Assembly (NCBI RefSeq): GCF_026745355.1
Contig: NC_079203.1
Location: 41,048,992 to 41,112,991, forward strand
DNA from: Beta vulgaris subsp. vulgaris
Taxonomy: Eukaryota; Streptophyta; Magnoliopsida; Caryophyllales; Amaranthaceae
DNA length: 64,000 nt
Direction: 5' to 3'
Made by a program: the position numbers and the translations under genes. Positions 30,701-42,072 of the stretch are shown here, piece after piece (within the stretch, counting starts at the first letter, position 1; each line of letters opens with the position of its first letter). The notes below the pieces were generated by a model that saw only the letters and a program-made list of their open reading frames with translations, ran no database searches and was not told where the DNA came from.

Positions 30701-32349
30701 GGAATTTAGCATGTGTTTTTTTTTTTCAGTGTTATATCTCATTCTTCTCTTTCTGCTCCAATCTTATTGAGATGAATTTTTGTTGCAACTTCATGCTTCT
30801 TTTCTTTTCAATGTGTTTTAGTAGAGATTGTGGGAACTATAGTGTTTTGTTATTTGATTGGGATTTCAAAGGACATTTGCTAGTGTTGGCTTAATCTCTA
30901 ATCCTCTTCAATGTGGTCTGCTGCAGATATCAAATACTTGGAGTTTTTCTTTTAATTCAGTTGTGTGTTATTGCTGCTGAAGCATTACGTCGCACCAATC
31001 TATCCACCCTTGGAAGTTCAACTCGTCTGGCATCTTTAGGGACCTATCAACACTCAGCAGGTTCTTACAACCTTAAGCCATTTCTATATTTTAAATTTGT
31101 TTCACAAATCAAAATTCTAGCCAGTTTGATAAGAGTTTATATAGTATGTAAGATATACTACCCTCTTTGCTTATCTCACTGTTAATATGATGGTTTTCTA
31201 TCCAATAGCCTAGGGTATCCTAGGATGAAGCCTGATGAGGTTATCTTCAATCTATATAGCTTGTTAGGGTGTAGAGCATCTAAATGCTAATTGTAGGTTG
31301 GTGACAAATTTAGGTTGGTTGAACTGAAAATTCATATTGTTGCTCTGCAGGAGCAGGACTACCTGTTCTGAATGAGGAAGGGGATCTGATCACTTCGGAC
31401 TCTGAGAAAGTCAGCTTTCTATCTGAGTCAACGTCTGCAGAGGTATGCGCTAACTTCTTGTGCTATTGCAATAAATTGCTTTATTACAGAGTTGAAGTGA
31501 GTGAGTCACTAATAATTTTATGAGCTGCATAAACTTTCTCAATGATAATGTCTAAAGATAGTTGTATGTTGGGGCACTACTGGTAGCTTGAAATGATGCA
31601 AGGCGCACCCTGCATTCGGTGCTTTAGGACCTTTGTCATGGGCTCATGGCATGAGTTTTAGCATTTGCACAATAGCACTTCATAAACATACTCTTTTTAC
31701 AAACTTCTTGTGAATACTTCGATTTTGGACAATCTTGGGGTGAATGGTATATGGTCATTCTTAGCCATTTGGGCTAGGGCCATACGGTCAGGGTACTCCC
31801 AGCCCAATTATTTCCGAGCACCTTGAGGGTGCAGGGAGGGTAAGGGCCACCCCAAAATCCGCCATGGTGGGACTTGAACCCTTAACTTTGAAGTCGTGAG
31901 GACAAGTACTAGACCGAAGCAAGCTTGACTACCATATTGCCTAAATAGGCAGGATGCAAATGTTATTAATTGATTAATATCGAATACCACATTGAAAATT
32001 CTTTTGCTTTCTTGATTATTTCCCTCTGAAGACTGCATAGTTTAATGATTCTCTGTCTACCCAGGCTAAAGGAGCGACTAAATGCACTCTTTGCCTCGGT
32101 AATCGTGAGCATCCCACAGCTACACCTTGTGGCCATGTATTTTGTTGGTATTGCCTCTTTCCATTGCGAAACTGTGCTTGATTAGACCTGTTCTACTCTT
32201 TTGTATCTTATGTAGTTGATGCATGCATTTCTAATGTTTTTTATAGGAACTGCATCATGGAGTGGTGCAATGAAAAGCCTGAATGCCCTCTTTGTCGCAC
32301 ACCATTGACGCATTCAAGTTTAGTTTGTTTATATCACTCTGATTTCTAG
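27721..32349 (+). CDS. PEX10: Peroxisome biogenesis factor 10 (peroxin-10), 11 exons
   Basis: Exons: 27721-27937, 28039-28070, 28913-29002, 29819-29913, 30026-30224, 30365-30434, 30530-30608, 30927-31060, 31351-31442, 32065-32147, 32247-32349. All introns are GT-AG and the frame holds through 397 codons to the TAG at 32347. PEX10 is a RING-finger E3 ubiquitin ligase of the peroxisomal membrane, acting with PEX2 and PEX12 to ubiquitinate and recycle the import receptor PEX5. Conserved blocks are [86 protein letters not shown] and the C3HC4 [24 protein letters not shown]...CPLCRTP. The N-terminus is unusual: a hexamer repeat encodes a Ser-Thr run. An ATG at 27727 is an alternative start. There are no lesions. 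Confidence 0.95.
27749..27801 (+). repeat. Coding hexamer microsatellite TCTACA/TCTACC in PEX10 exon 1
   Basis: About four TCTACA units and then four to five TCTACC units encode alternating Ser-Thr near the N-terminus. Being a multiple of three it keeps the frame. Length variation between individuals is likely. Confidence 0.9.
28674..28725. repeat. Perfect 19-bp inverted repeat in PEX10 intron 2
   Basis: GATAGAGATAATATTTACA at 28674-28692 and its exact reverse complement at 28707-28725 are separated by 14 bases. It could be a tiny MITE or fold into a hairpin in the pre-mRNA. No target duplication is evident. Confidence 0.85.
31700..31950 (-). mobile_element. SINE-like, tRNA-derived repeat, antisense in PEX10 intron 9
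   Basis: The minus strand has a B-box-like GGTTCAAGTCC (around 31868-31878) preceded by an A-box-like TGGTAGTCAAGC (around 31925-31936), at tRNA-like spacing of roughly 50 bases. Downstream are CCACCATGG and GGGTGGCCCTTACCC. No tRNA can be folded and the flanks do not give clear target duplications, so this is a SINE relic rather than a tRNA gene. Confidence 0.55.
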
Positions 32350-33794
32350 AGCACCCAACCAATGACCAAAGGTCATTCTAAATATTTGGGCAAAGGGGGG
32401 AAAACAAACGCAAGTAGCATTTTCTCCGTTTGTGTCATATGGATGAAAAAGAGGGATAATTCTTGGTTTATCTATCTTTCGGAGTTAAGAGTTTAAGACC
32501 TATTGTACAATTCACTGTTGTAAACTGCTGTGTATTCTGTTGGGATACATCATGCATGAATTAGATGTCTGCATATGCCCAATAATTATGGAAATAATAG
32601 AAATTTAGTCCTTTTCCTCATTTGATTTATAGTGTTTGGTTGGATAGAAAACATATTAGTCTTTGATTTCTTTCTTTTTTTATAAGTTGGCTCTTTGATT
32701 TCTTGACAAAATGGAATTTATTAATCTAAAAAATTTACGTTTTCTTTATGCATCACATAATTATTTTTTCCCACTCGAATTTCTTAACTCAATATAAATC
32801 TCAAATTTACAATGTGTTCCCATATTAATTCCAAGTTTGATATTTATCTAAATAATCCCAAGTTTGAAGGTAGTCTTTCCTTGTTGGTCCGAATGACTTG
32901 AAACCTGTTTAATGATTAAAGTCATTGCTCCCTTCCCCTCCCAAGAAAACACCATGAACTAACCCACTACACCATGCTAAGACTGCCACGGTGCCACCCA
33001 TGACCCACACCTGTTAAGCTGCTACCCATCCTAATTCCTACCACCACTACCCCTTACCTCCACCAAGTCACCACCATAGCCATCCTCCCCAACAAGGACC
33101 GACTACTCCGCCCTCGCCAGGTTGTGTACAGCCCTCCCCTCACTCCAAAGTTCTCCTGCAAAAGCAACAAACTTCAATACTTCTAAGTTCCAAGGCATGG
33201 TAGTAAATCAAAACAGAATGATCAAAACCACATTTTTTTTAATGAAGACTTAGGATAGATTATATTCATATGTGCTTATATGTAGATGAATGATTTTTTT
33301 TTTTAATCTGGGAGCAAATTTGTACGCGCCGCTATAACATCAATTTCCGCACAATCACGCAACACACCGTAGAACTACTATGGAGAGACGAGGAGCGAAA
33401 ACGCTCATCAGGAGCGGCAATCTATAACCACTCACATCCATATATTATTAAAAAAAGATTAGGCGAGAAGAATTTTGATTTTCACAAAAATGATTTTTAC
33501 GTAAAAAAAAATTTGATGACCAATTACAAAGTGACGTGGCTTAGTTTACCTGTTGAAACAACATTGGACCTAGGACCAATTAGGGAATACTATCCTAAAA
33601 CATAGGATTTCTCAAAATAAATTGAATGTGGGATTAATATCGGAAGACCTTTTAAACTTGGGACTTATGGTATCAACTTTCCCTTGTTAAATTTCATGCC
33701 AAAAACTAATAAACTTCTTTCAGGGAAATGCAAAAACAAGCTCTTGAATCACGACCCTATCAAAAACTTGTTATCTTTTCTCTATTAGATAGTA
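32350..33794. other. Intergenic region between PEX10 and RPSA
   Basis: The 3' flank of PEX10 (to about 32600) probably holds its untranslated tail. The rest is AT-rich with a C-rich CCACCAC patch at 32930-33170. A poly-T followed by a GC-richer block at 33287-33460, whose minus strand ends in an A run, may be a small minus-strand retroposon tail. I see no gene. Confidence 0.5.
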
Positions 33795-34344
33795 CTCCCT
33801 CCGTTTCCTAAAGATCTTTCTTGTTACTGTTCCTACAGATCAAGAAAGATCCATTTGTGTGGGGCGTGGGGTGGGTAAAGTAGAAGAGAAATAAGATTAA
33901 GATAAATAAACAAATAAAAATGGGTTAAAAAAGGAGAGAGAAAGGGAGCAAAGTTGAATTAATAAGGTAATGGTGGACCATATGATAGGGACATGAGAGG
34001 TAAAAAAGGAAAAAAAAAATCCAAATCTCTATTATATAAGGCAACACGTGGAGGACACCAAAAAATAGAAAAAGGAAAAAAAAAATGGAAGACAACTAAC
34101 TATTTCATTTGAATGAAAAGGAGGGGGAAGTAGGCATTTAAACTGAACATTAGTTTTTTGAGAAAATAAAATATAAAGATAGTTTTTCTACCCAATTAAT
34201 TTTATTTTCTACTTCATTTGTTATTACACGTTATCGCACGCACTGCGTACATGTAAGACTAGTAAGAAATAAAATAAGAGCGGGAAGATCTTTTGGAAAC
34301 GCACTTAAATAGAAAGAAGAAAGATCTTTAGAAAACGGAGGAAG
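33795..34344. mobile_element. Stowaway-type MITE (550 bp)
   Basis: The ends are CTCCCTCCGTTTCCTAAAGA and the inverse TCTTTAGAAAACGGAGGAAG, with TA on both sides (33793-33794 and 34345-34346). Inner repeats of AAGATCTTT flank the ends. There is no coding content. Confidence 0.88.
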
Positions 34345-34516
34345 TAGTATGTAGCTTGAAAGGAATAGTATGTAGTAGTATGCCACTAATGAGTGCCAAA
34401 AGATATAATCCATCCTATTAGTCTCAACAAGACACCACCACCTAACTGCAGACCAAAATACACCCAAATATCAGACATATGAAGAAATTTCTAGGTTCAT
34501 TGGTGAAACTAATATA

Positions 34517-34757
34517 CTACCTCTGTTTTTATTTAGTTGCAACATTCACCTTTTTGCACAAACTTTAAGAAATGAGAAAAGAGAGTATAATTGACTCACT
34601 TGCCCCTACTACTAGTACTTTAATTAAATGGGGGGGAGAGAGAGAGAGGGTAATATAGACAAATTATCCCAAAAGCTTTCTTAAAAAGGGAAATGTTGCA
34701 ACTAATAAAAAACACCTAAAAGTAGAAAGTGTTGCAACTAAATAAAAACAGAGGTAG
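34517..34757. mobile_element. Stowaway-type MITE (241 bp)
   Basis: The ends are CTACCTCTGTTTTTATTTAG and the inverse CTAAATAAAAACAGAGGTAG, with TA duplications (34515-34516 and 34758-34759). The inverted repeat extends inward through GTTGCAACATT. Confidence 0.92.
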
Positions 34758-35138
34758 TATATACACTGCTTCCAACAAAATTCCATTGTGCTCTCAGGTG
34801 TCATACAATCCATTATTGATAACTGAAAGTTACCATGACTAACAAGTTCACTATTGGTTTAGGAAATAGCAATAAATCAACAATAAACTGAATGACGCAG
34901 ATAAAAGAAAACTATCAGCTTCTGCAAAACTCCGTGTAGTTGATAAAAAAAATACTAACATCCAACAAAGACGAAAACAATCTGATTGAATTACAACTTA
35001 CTGTGACAAATGTATGTAGACATAATCATGTTGCTTAAAGGTCTACAACTGAAGTGTATCATAGTGTAGCTTTAATTCAATAACAAAATTTCAGGATTGC
35101 TCTAGAAGTTCAAAATTTTGACTTTTTTAAACCATTGC
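34758..35138. other. Non-coding flank, 3' side of RPSA
   Basis: It is AT-rich with no gene seen. It probably includes the RPSA 3' untranslated region next to 35138. Confidence 0.5.
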
Positions 35139-38115
35139 TCATTGCCATCCTGCAGGTGGTGGAGCAGTAACCTCTTCCCAACCATCAGATATTGTAGCTG
35201 CAGCAGCTGCTACTGGAGCTGCCGCCGGTGGAGCTGCACAAACAAAAAGAACCGCTTTAAAGTTTAGACACTTAATGGTCGAGAGTATGAGTTCCCAGCC
35301 TCTAATTACTTTTTTCCGACCATTCCACACAAATAGCTTATAGATTAGCCTTTATACGTATAATGTATAGACAAACCTGTGCATATTATTTACAGAATTT
35401 AAACCCAATCTCTAGTCTCTACTATCTTCTTTATGATTCATTATGTCAATTGCATTGTTAGTTCGTATTTATTTCTCCCAACAGAAAAAATGCAACAATT
35501 GAATATTTTATACCTCACACATAATACCCAATTGTTGCATTTTTTCTTTTATGAAAGAAGTACATCAGTTTACGTTTAGCCTATTCTTTCACCTTTTACA
35601 AACATACAAGCATGCATATATTCATATTAGAAGGGCTTGTGAACAAAACATGTATCTACTAATATTATTATTGTTATAGAAAAAAGTTCGGATATTTTTC
35701 TAATAATGATAGAATAATCCAAATAAATATTAGGAATTGGACTAGATAACAATGCAAGGCTCACAATTCCCTGTGATTTTCATAAATAACAAATGAAACA
35801 AGAAACTTCTGCACATCTAGGGGACAAAAGAGCTATAATTACCTTGAGCAGTAGTCCAGTCAGCTTCAGCAACTGGAGGAACTGAACCAGCAAGTGTCTC
35901 TCCTGGAAGAGGAGCAGCAGCCCACTGGTCGCCAATAAGAGGAACACTGCCATAGTCTCCATAGTCAGCAGTAACAACAGCTTCTTCTTCATCTGTTTCT
36001 TTAGGCTCTTCTGGCTCTCTGAAGAAAAACAAGTCCACCTACAAGAAGCAAACATTAGATCAACTAAATAGGTTTTTTTCAAGTGCTCATACATTGACAG
36101 CTACTTCCCTTGTCTTTCCAAATTTTTGAAAAATGAAGAGCTTGTAGGAGTAGAAAAATCATCTACAATGTAAAACAGAATGATGTTTACTTCATGACTG
36201 CATCTTTGATTCATAAATTATCACACGACAAACCTCAGAGATAACAATACCATGACTGATGAGCCTTTTGCTAAATCTTGACAAGATAAAAGGGTGGGTG
36301 GATGTGAAAACTGAGGGACTATCAACAAATTACTTATATGCTTCAGAAATTAACTCTATGAAGCCAGGTCTTTAATTATTAATACTTTCGTGCTTGCTCA
36401 ATTTTGGCTGTTAGCATAGTTCAGAGACCATAAGAGAAAGCAGAAAGAATCTAGGCCTGCTAAAAAATAACAACCCAAAGTAGTTGGTGCAAGAGAACTC
36501 ACCATCACATCCCATTTCTGTCCACTACGAATGGTTCCACGCATTTGGAGAACCATTCTAGCCAGCATCCAATACAGACAACCGATGCTGTGCCTTCCTT
36601 TGTTATTAGCAGGGATGGCAATGTCAACATAACGCATTGGGGAATCAGTATCGCAGAAAGCAATGGTAGGAATATTCCCAAGTGCAGCTTCTTTGATAGG
36701 CTGCATACATTTAGATGAAACACATGAATTAGGAAAATTGACAAGACAACAACAATGTGAACAATCACAAAGATGAAATGTGGAAGAATATTAGAGCATG
36801 TAAAAAAGGCAATAACCTGATGATCTGTACGTGGATCAGTCAAAATGAGCAGACGAGGTTCACAGAAACTAGTCTGCAGCTGATTGGTGAAGGTTCCAGG
36901 AGTATGCCTTCCTGCAATAGCCTGGGCTCCAGTGTACTGTGCAAACTTAAGCACAGCTCTCTGACCATATGGTCTGGCTGACTGAACTATAATGTCCCGA
37001 GGGTCCTCAATAGCTACAATAACCCTGGCAGCCATTTGAAGTTTCTCCCAAGTCTTTCCCAGATTAATGATGTATATACCTGATAGTACATACTGTCAGG
37101 TTCGAAACAAGCATCTCACAAAGAGATGTAAATTACTCGTAGCAGTTTCATATTTTTCAGACCCATTATATATTAGGGAAACATGCGCGAAATCAATCAA
37201 AAACCCGCACAAATTTCAGGTTGCAGGATAAGAAACATCAAAAGCATCCAGCATCACCTCATAATAGAGGGCACCGAGGCACAAAGAGTGCCTACAGCCT
37301 AGGCATGAGGCCATGGTGCACACATCCACTAGGCAAGGCACATCTAAAACTTCTTATAAGCTGAATAATTATACAAATCTAAGCCTGATAATGCATTAGA
37401 ATTAAAGATATTTGTCTTGTCAAAAATCAAAATGCCACTAGTTGCACCATCAATTATCAATCAAATAAGAATCTGAAAAAAAGTAAAGCCTGAAGAAGAT
37501 TTCATCTCTTGCAGCCTAAAAATGTCGAACTAAACATGCTCTAAAGCCAAACTCGATAATTTCATCATTACTGATCCATTTCCCCACCAACCCGCTTATC
37601 AAAAAATCAACATGAGTGTAGATACTATAATAGACAAGGCTTAACCCAGCATACCCATATCAAATAACCTCACATATAACCTCTAATCACAACCCAGCTA
37701 TAATCATTATGTAAATCTAACAAACCATACTTCAAAAAATTCCAAACTACAGAATGCCAAAGCAAAATAACAATTCGTCAATACCATATCTATAACCCTA
37801 TTTACCCTATACATATATAAACCAACATAATAAATCAGTCCACAAAATAAATGAACATTTATGTATATCTAATAAATAAAACGCCAAGCTCGATTTTTTA
37901 TAAGTTCATACCATTAATATTGAATATGGGTATTTTACAAAAATTGAATAAACTCAAAAAAAGTGTGAATGAAAGAGAAAGAGACCGTCAGAGCGGCGTT
38001 TGTGGATGTAACGCTCCATCTGAAAGTCGCAATTTTTGGTGCCGAGGTGAACATCGGCAGCAAGCATCATTTGGATGTCTTGCTCTCTTTGAGATAATCC
38101 TCTGGCTGACTCCAT
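35139..38115 (-). CDS. RPSA: 40S ribosomal protein SA (uS2), 5 exons
   Basis: Minus-strand exons: 38115-37986, 37079-36817, 36700-36503, 36038-35843, 35233-35139; all GT-AG, 293 codons plus TGA. uS2 is a core small-subunit protein needed for 40S maturation. The sequence starts [20 protein letters not shown] and shows [75 protein letters not shown] and [18 protein letters not shown], all hallmark blocks. The acidic tail [20 protein letters not shown] and an Ala/Pro/Trp-rich C-terminus ending AGWQ match plant versions. The frame is clean. It lies convergent with PEX10. Confidence 0.95.
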
Positions 38116-38238
38116 TGTTGTGTTTTCTCAACAACACCAAACAAACAAGAGTTTCGGCGTTGTTATTGAGTTTAGAGTTTGGACTGGGAGAATAGAGGAG
38201 TTTAACTCGGCAGTGAAACAAGAGATATAACAGAATAT

Positions 38239-38264
38239 AGCCCAATGTCACTTACAAAACCCTA
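38239..38264 (-). promoter_or_regulatory. Site II element and telo-box upstream of RPSA
   Basis: AGCCCA at 38239-38244 (TGGGCT on the gene's strand) and AAACCCTA at 38257-38264 lie 124-149 bases upstream of the RPSA start codon. This pair is a known promoter signature of plant ribosomal-protein genes, associated with growth-linked expression. Function here is inferred. Confidence 0.6.
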
Positions 38265-38393
38265 GTTCCGTTTTTAAGTTACTTTTTTGCCCCTCTGTAC
38301 TCTCTCTCTCTCTCTCTTTGTGGTTCTTCCCTCCATGTTTTCCCCTCTTTCTAGGGCCCACTTGCGCATCTTTTTGTTCTATCATTTTTATTT

Positions 38394-39602
38394 GGGATAT
38401 TTCCTCAGGTACCCCTGAGGTTTGACGTAATTCCTAAATTACCCCTCACATTTGGGGAATTCCTCAGATACCCCCGAGGTTTGTGTTTGTGCTCCAAATA
38501 CCCTTACTCTTAACGGAACCCTAACGCCGTTAACTTTTTTTTCTCTCTTTCTTCAGTTTCCCTCCTTCCTCTCATCCTCCTCCATGGATGAACCTCCAAG
38601 CTTTCTCGCAGCCCCTGCCTCGGCCGCCGCTCGCCGGAGCTTCGCCGTCCACCAGCATCCTCGTACTCTCTCTCCTTCGTCGCACTCTCTCTCTCTCGCT
38701 CCTCTCCTTCTCTAAAAACCTCTGACCCCTCATCAATGGTGGACGAAGCCCACCTCCCTCTCGTCACGACGACCTCATCAAATTCCACGAAGCACCCACC
38801 ACGGGCCCACTTGCGCGAACCAGCCAGCATGCCCACCACTGCCCCACTTGCGCGAACCACCCACCAACGGCCACCACTCACGCAAAACACCCAACCACCC
38901 ACCTCCCTCCCTCTCGCATACCACCACCAATTCAATTCGAATGGGTTTAATTCGAAATTTCCCCAATTTAATTGCAAAATATGGGTTTCTCGAATTAGAG
39001 TTTTGATTGCTCGAATAATCTAGGTTTAATTCGAATTTGATGGCAAAAATGTTGCTCGAAAATTTGGATTTCTACTCGAAATTGGGGTTTTGATTTCCCT
39101 GCTGCAGTGGTGGCTCGCGTTAGAGAGGTGGTGGCTCGCGTTGGGTGGGTGGTGGCTCGCGTTGGGTGGTGGGCTGGGTAAGGGTGGGTGGTTGAGTGAG
39201 GAGGCAGGGGAGGAGGGGAGGTGTGGTGGGGCTGTTGGGAGGTAAGGGAAGGAGAGGAGCGAGAGAGAGAGTGCGACGAAGGAGAGAGAGTACGAGGATG
39301 CTGGTGGCCGGCGAAGCTCCGGCGAGCGGCGGCCGAGGCAGGGGCTGTGAGAAAAATGGGGAAAGTTTGGAGGATGGTAGGGGATGGTGGGAGGAGAGAG
39401 AAAGCTTGGAGGTTCATCCATGGAGGAGGGTGAGAGGAAGGAGAGAAAGAGAGAAAAAAAAGTTAACGGCGTTAGGGTTCCGTCAAGAGTAAGGGTATTT
39501 TGAGCACAAACACAAACCTCGGGGGTATCTGAGGAATTCTCCAAATGTGAGGGGTAATTTAGGAATTACGTCAAACCTCAGGGGTACCTGAGGAAATTTC
39601 CC
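38394..39602. mobile_element. Non-autonomous MULE-like foldback with inverted repeats over 300 bp
   Basis: An exact 9-bp duplication TTTTTATTT (38385-38393 and 39603-39611) flanks ends starting GGGATATTTCCTCAGGTACC and the inverse GGTACCTGAGGAAATTTCCC. The arms pair through GTTAACGGCGTTAGGGTTCC (inverse on the left), CCATGGATGAACCTCCAAGC and on through GCGAGCGGCGGCCGAGGC, at least 320 bp per arm. ORFs in the arms (Pro/Ser- and Arg/Gly-rich) mirror each other and are not convincing genes. It lies about 280 bp upstream of the RPSA start codon. Confidence 0.93.
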
Positions 39603-39689
39603 TTTTTATTTTCGACTCTATCTAAAAAAATTTATAATTTTATTTGTCTCAAATTTGTTGAAATAATTTTATTTTTTTACAACTGATTA

Positions 39690-40161
39690 AAGTAGCGGTA
39701 GATAGAGAAACCACAATTAATGGGTTATGGCAAGTCGGAGGAAGACCAGAGGTGATAACAATTATGCTCGAAAAAAATGTTTCGTCAATTTCCTGCCTAT
39801 AGACATCAGCCAGCACGAATTAGCACAATTTTTCCATTATTATGGGGAGATTGAAAATATTTTCATACCACCCCAGTTGAAACCTCAATAAAGACATAGG
39901 TACGCTTTCGTGAAGAGAAGCACTAGATACGAATTTCACGAAAGCGTACCTATGTCTTAATTGAGGTTTCAACTAGTGTGGTATGAAAATATTTTCAATC
40001 TCATCATAAAGATAGAAATGTTGCGCTAATTTGTGATGGTTTATGTCTATCGATAGGAAATTGACGAAACATGTTTTTCGAGCAGAATTGGTGCCACCTC
40101 TGGTCTTCCTCCAACTTGCCATAACCCATTGATTGAGGTTTCTCTCTCTATCGCTCCTTTC
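39690..40161. repeat. Long hairpin: inverted duplication of an RRM-domain fragment
   Basis: The left arm, about 39690-39914, and right arm, 39935-40161, are imperfect reverse complements with a 20-base loop. Matching blocks include CACGAAAGCGTACCTATGTC, GAAAATATTTTCA, AATTGACGAAACAT and CTTGCCATAACCCA. The left arm on the plus strand reads CFVNFLPIDISQHELAQFFH, then YYGEIENIFIP and RHRYAFVK, which is the beta-alpha-beta core of an RRM (RNP2- and RNP1-like ends). RRMs of this kind occur in ORF1 of some plant L1-type LINEs, and the LINE remains start just downstream, so it may be a rearranged LINE ORF1. Transcription through it would give a long double-stranded RNA. Confidence 0.75.
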
Positions 40162-40943
40162 ACCCTATCTCACTCTAGACGTACAACCTCTTTTCTACTG
40201 CTCCAATTGAGCGAATTGTGTCCAATTTGCTCTCTACCGCTCCTTTAATAAGTACTTGACCTCTTTTCTTCCTCCACTTTGCCTTGCTTATTGATGGGAG
40301 ACTTCAGTGAAGTCTTGGACCCCCTTGATAGGGGTAGTCAGTTTTTCTCTAACAATCGAATGCAAGATTTTCAGGGGTTTTTTGCAAGATTTGTAGATGA
40401 TTGAAATCCAATCATCTAACGAAAAATACTCTTGGTTCCATGGCCACTTTTAGAGAGAATTGAACCAGTTGTTTGTCTCGCCTGAATGGATCATATTGTA
40501 CCTGTCTTTAAAAGTCTCGTTGCTCAAGAAATCTGTCTTGGACCACGCTCATTGTTTGTCACTTCACGTGATAAAAATTAGGGGCCTCATCCATTTAGGT
40601 TCCTTAATTGCTAGTTGTCTGATCCAAGTTGCTTGAAGATCATCAAAGAGTCGTGAGCTCAACACAACAGCGCACCAATAATGGACAAGTTAAAATAGGT
40701 CAAGGCTAATCTCAAAGCATGAAATTCCGATAGTTTTGGATCAATTGACAAACAAATTGTTGCGCTTAAAGACAAAATTAATGGCTTGAACCAGCTGGCC
40801 AATGAATGTAGTTTGAGTGAAGCTGAGGTTGAGGAAAAGAGGTCGACCCAAACAGAGCTTTGTATGTGGCTAAAAAGGATGGAATCCTATTGGACCCAGT
40901 TTTCTCGCTCAAGATGGATAAAGGAAGGAGATATAATACTATA

Positions 40944-42072
40944 GGATTTTTTGGCTAAAACACCCTTACGTTTGGTGATTTTTAAAACAATCCCCCTTTT
41001 GTTTTTTTTTTTGAAATGAACCCCCAAACGTTTTATAAAAACTTTGGTTGCACCCCAAAACCTAACTTCCGTCAAATCCAGACGTTTGTGGGGCCCTTTT
41101 TTCCATTTTCCCTCCTAAATGTTGCATGAAATGCCATTTGTATCCTTGGTAATAAAACCCTTCAACTAACCTCTTCATCTCTCTCATTCAATTCCTTCAT
41201 TTCTGATTTCATCTCTCTCACTTGCTTCAATCAGAAATTCAGCATCTCTCTCTTGTCATCATCTACACCTTTTCATCTTTTCTTTCAGTCTCTCTCATCC
41301 AACACTCTCTCTCTCGTCATCATGGAAACTGGTGCATTTTGCCTTTCTGATGCTCCTGATTTTTTGTTCAACACCACCAAATTTTCCACCTTTGGCTTAG
41401 TGTCTTGAATCTTTGCGATTTCACTCTTTAGAAACGTTACTTCATGTGTCAACAACCACTTCTCCAGCACCAATTCATTAATGACCAACTTCTGCTACTC
41501 CTCCTAATTCTTGTCAACCCATCCAAAGAATCCACACCCTTCTCTTGGTATGAACATTTGAGAATTTGCAGGCATAGAGACTCCTTCCAGGATTGTCATG
41601 CATCCTTGACCTCAAAATCTTAGAAAGAATTCGACAATTGCATTTGGTTGCCATAACCCTAATTGAACAATTAACCTAAATTAAAATAAGCAAATAAACC
41701 CTAAAATCGCAAAATACCCAAAATTTAATGCATAGAAATGAATGTAACACTTATTTGATTTGAAGGATGTCAGGAATTGTCAATTGAGAGTGGAATTGCA
41801 ATTTTCCGTTCGAAATTTTGGATTAGCAGCTTCACTTTGGGGTGTCGGAAAATGACCGTTGTGAGAGAGGGAATATCCTGATTTGGGGATGAAGTGGTTG
41901 TTATATAATAGCATAGGTGGTCCCCACAAACGTCTGGATTTGACGGAAGTTAGGTTTTGGGGGTGCAACCAAAATTTTTGTAAAACGTTTGGGGGTTCAT
42001 TTCAAAAGAAAAAACAAAAGGGGGATTGTTTTAAAAATGACCAAACATAAGGGTGTTTTAACCAAAAAATCC
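40944..42072. mobile_element. Non-autonomous MULE (Pack-MULE-like) with inverted repeats of about 150 bp, inserted in the LINE
   Basis: The exact 9-bp duplication AATACTATA is at 40935-40943 and 42073-42081. The ends are GGATTTTTTGGCTAAAACAC and the inverse of GGATTTTTTGGTTAAAACAC; the arms pair through CGTTTGG, CCCAAAACCTAACTTCCGTC and CAGACGTTTGTGGGG, about 150 bp each. Inside, on the minus strand, is a degenerate GRF zinc-finger/coiled-coil gene. There is no transposase. The right arm supplies a false N-terminus to the downstream LINE frame. Confidence 0.95.
41285..41660 (-). pseudogene. GRF-type zinc finger / coiled-coil gene fragment inside the MULE
   Basis: Minus-strand frames give C-N-C, then RMHDNPGRSLYACKFSNVHT (the N-P-G-R-x-x-Y-x-C GRF pattern). 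After a shift come C-G-F-F-G-W-V-D and then KLVINELVLEKWLLTHEVTF, the charged helix that follows the finger in this protein type. The helical ORF runs 41488-41285, ending in a terminus without a clear membrane segment. At least two frame breaks are present. The architecture is the same as 24189-24714 but the sequences are clearly diverged. Confidence 0.6.

Noticed and set aside
31860..31940. tRNA gene
   Set aside because: A- and B-box-like motifs are present but no cloverleaf can be formed; fits a SINE better.
38452..39544. ORFs reading MDEPPSFL... on both strands
   Set aside because: They are mirror images created by the inverted arms of the MULE foldback; not independent genes.
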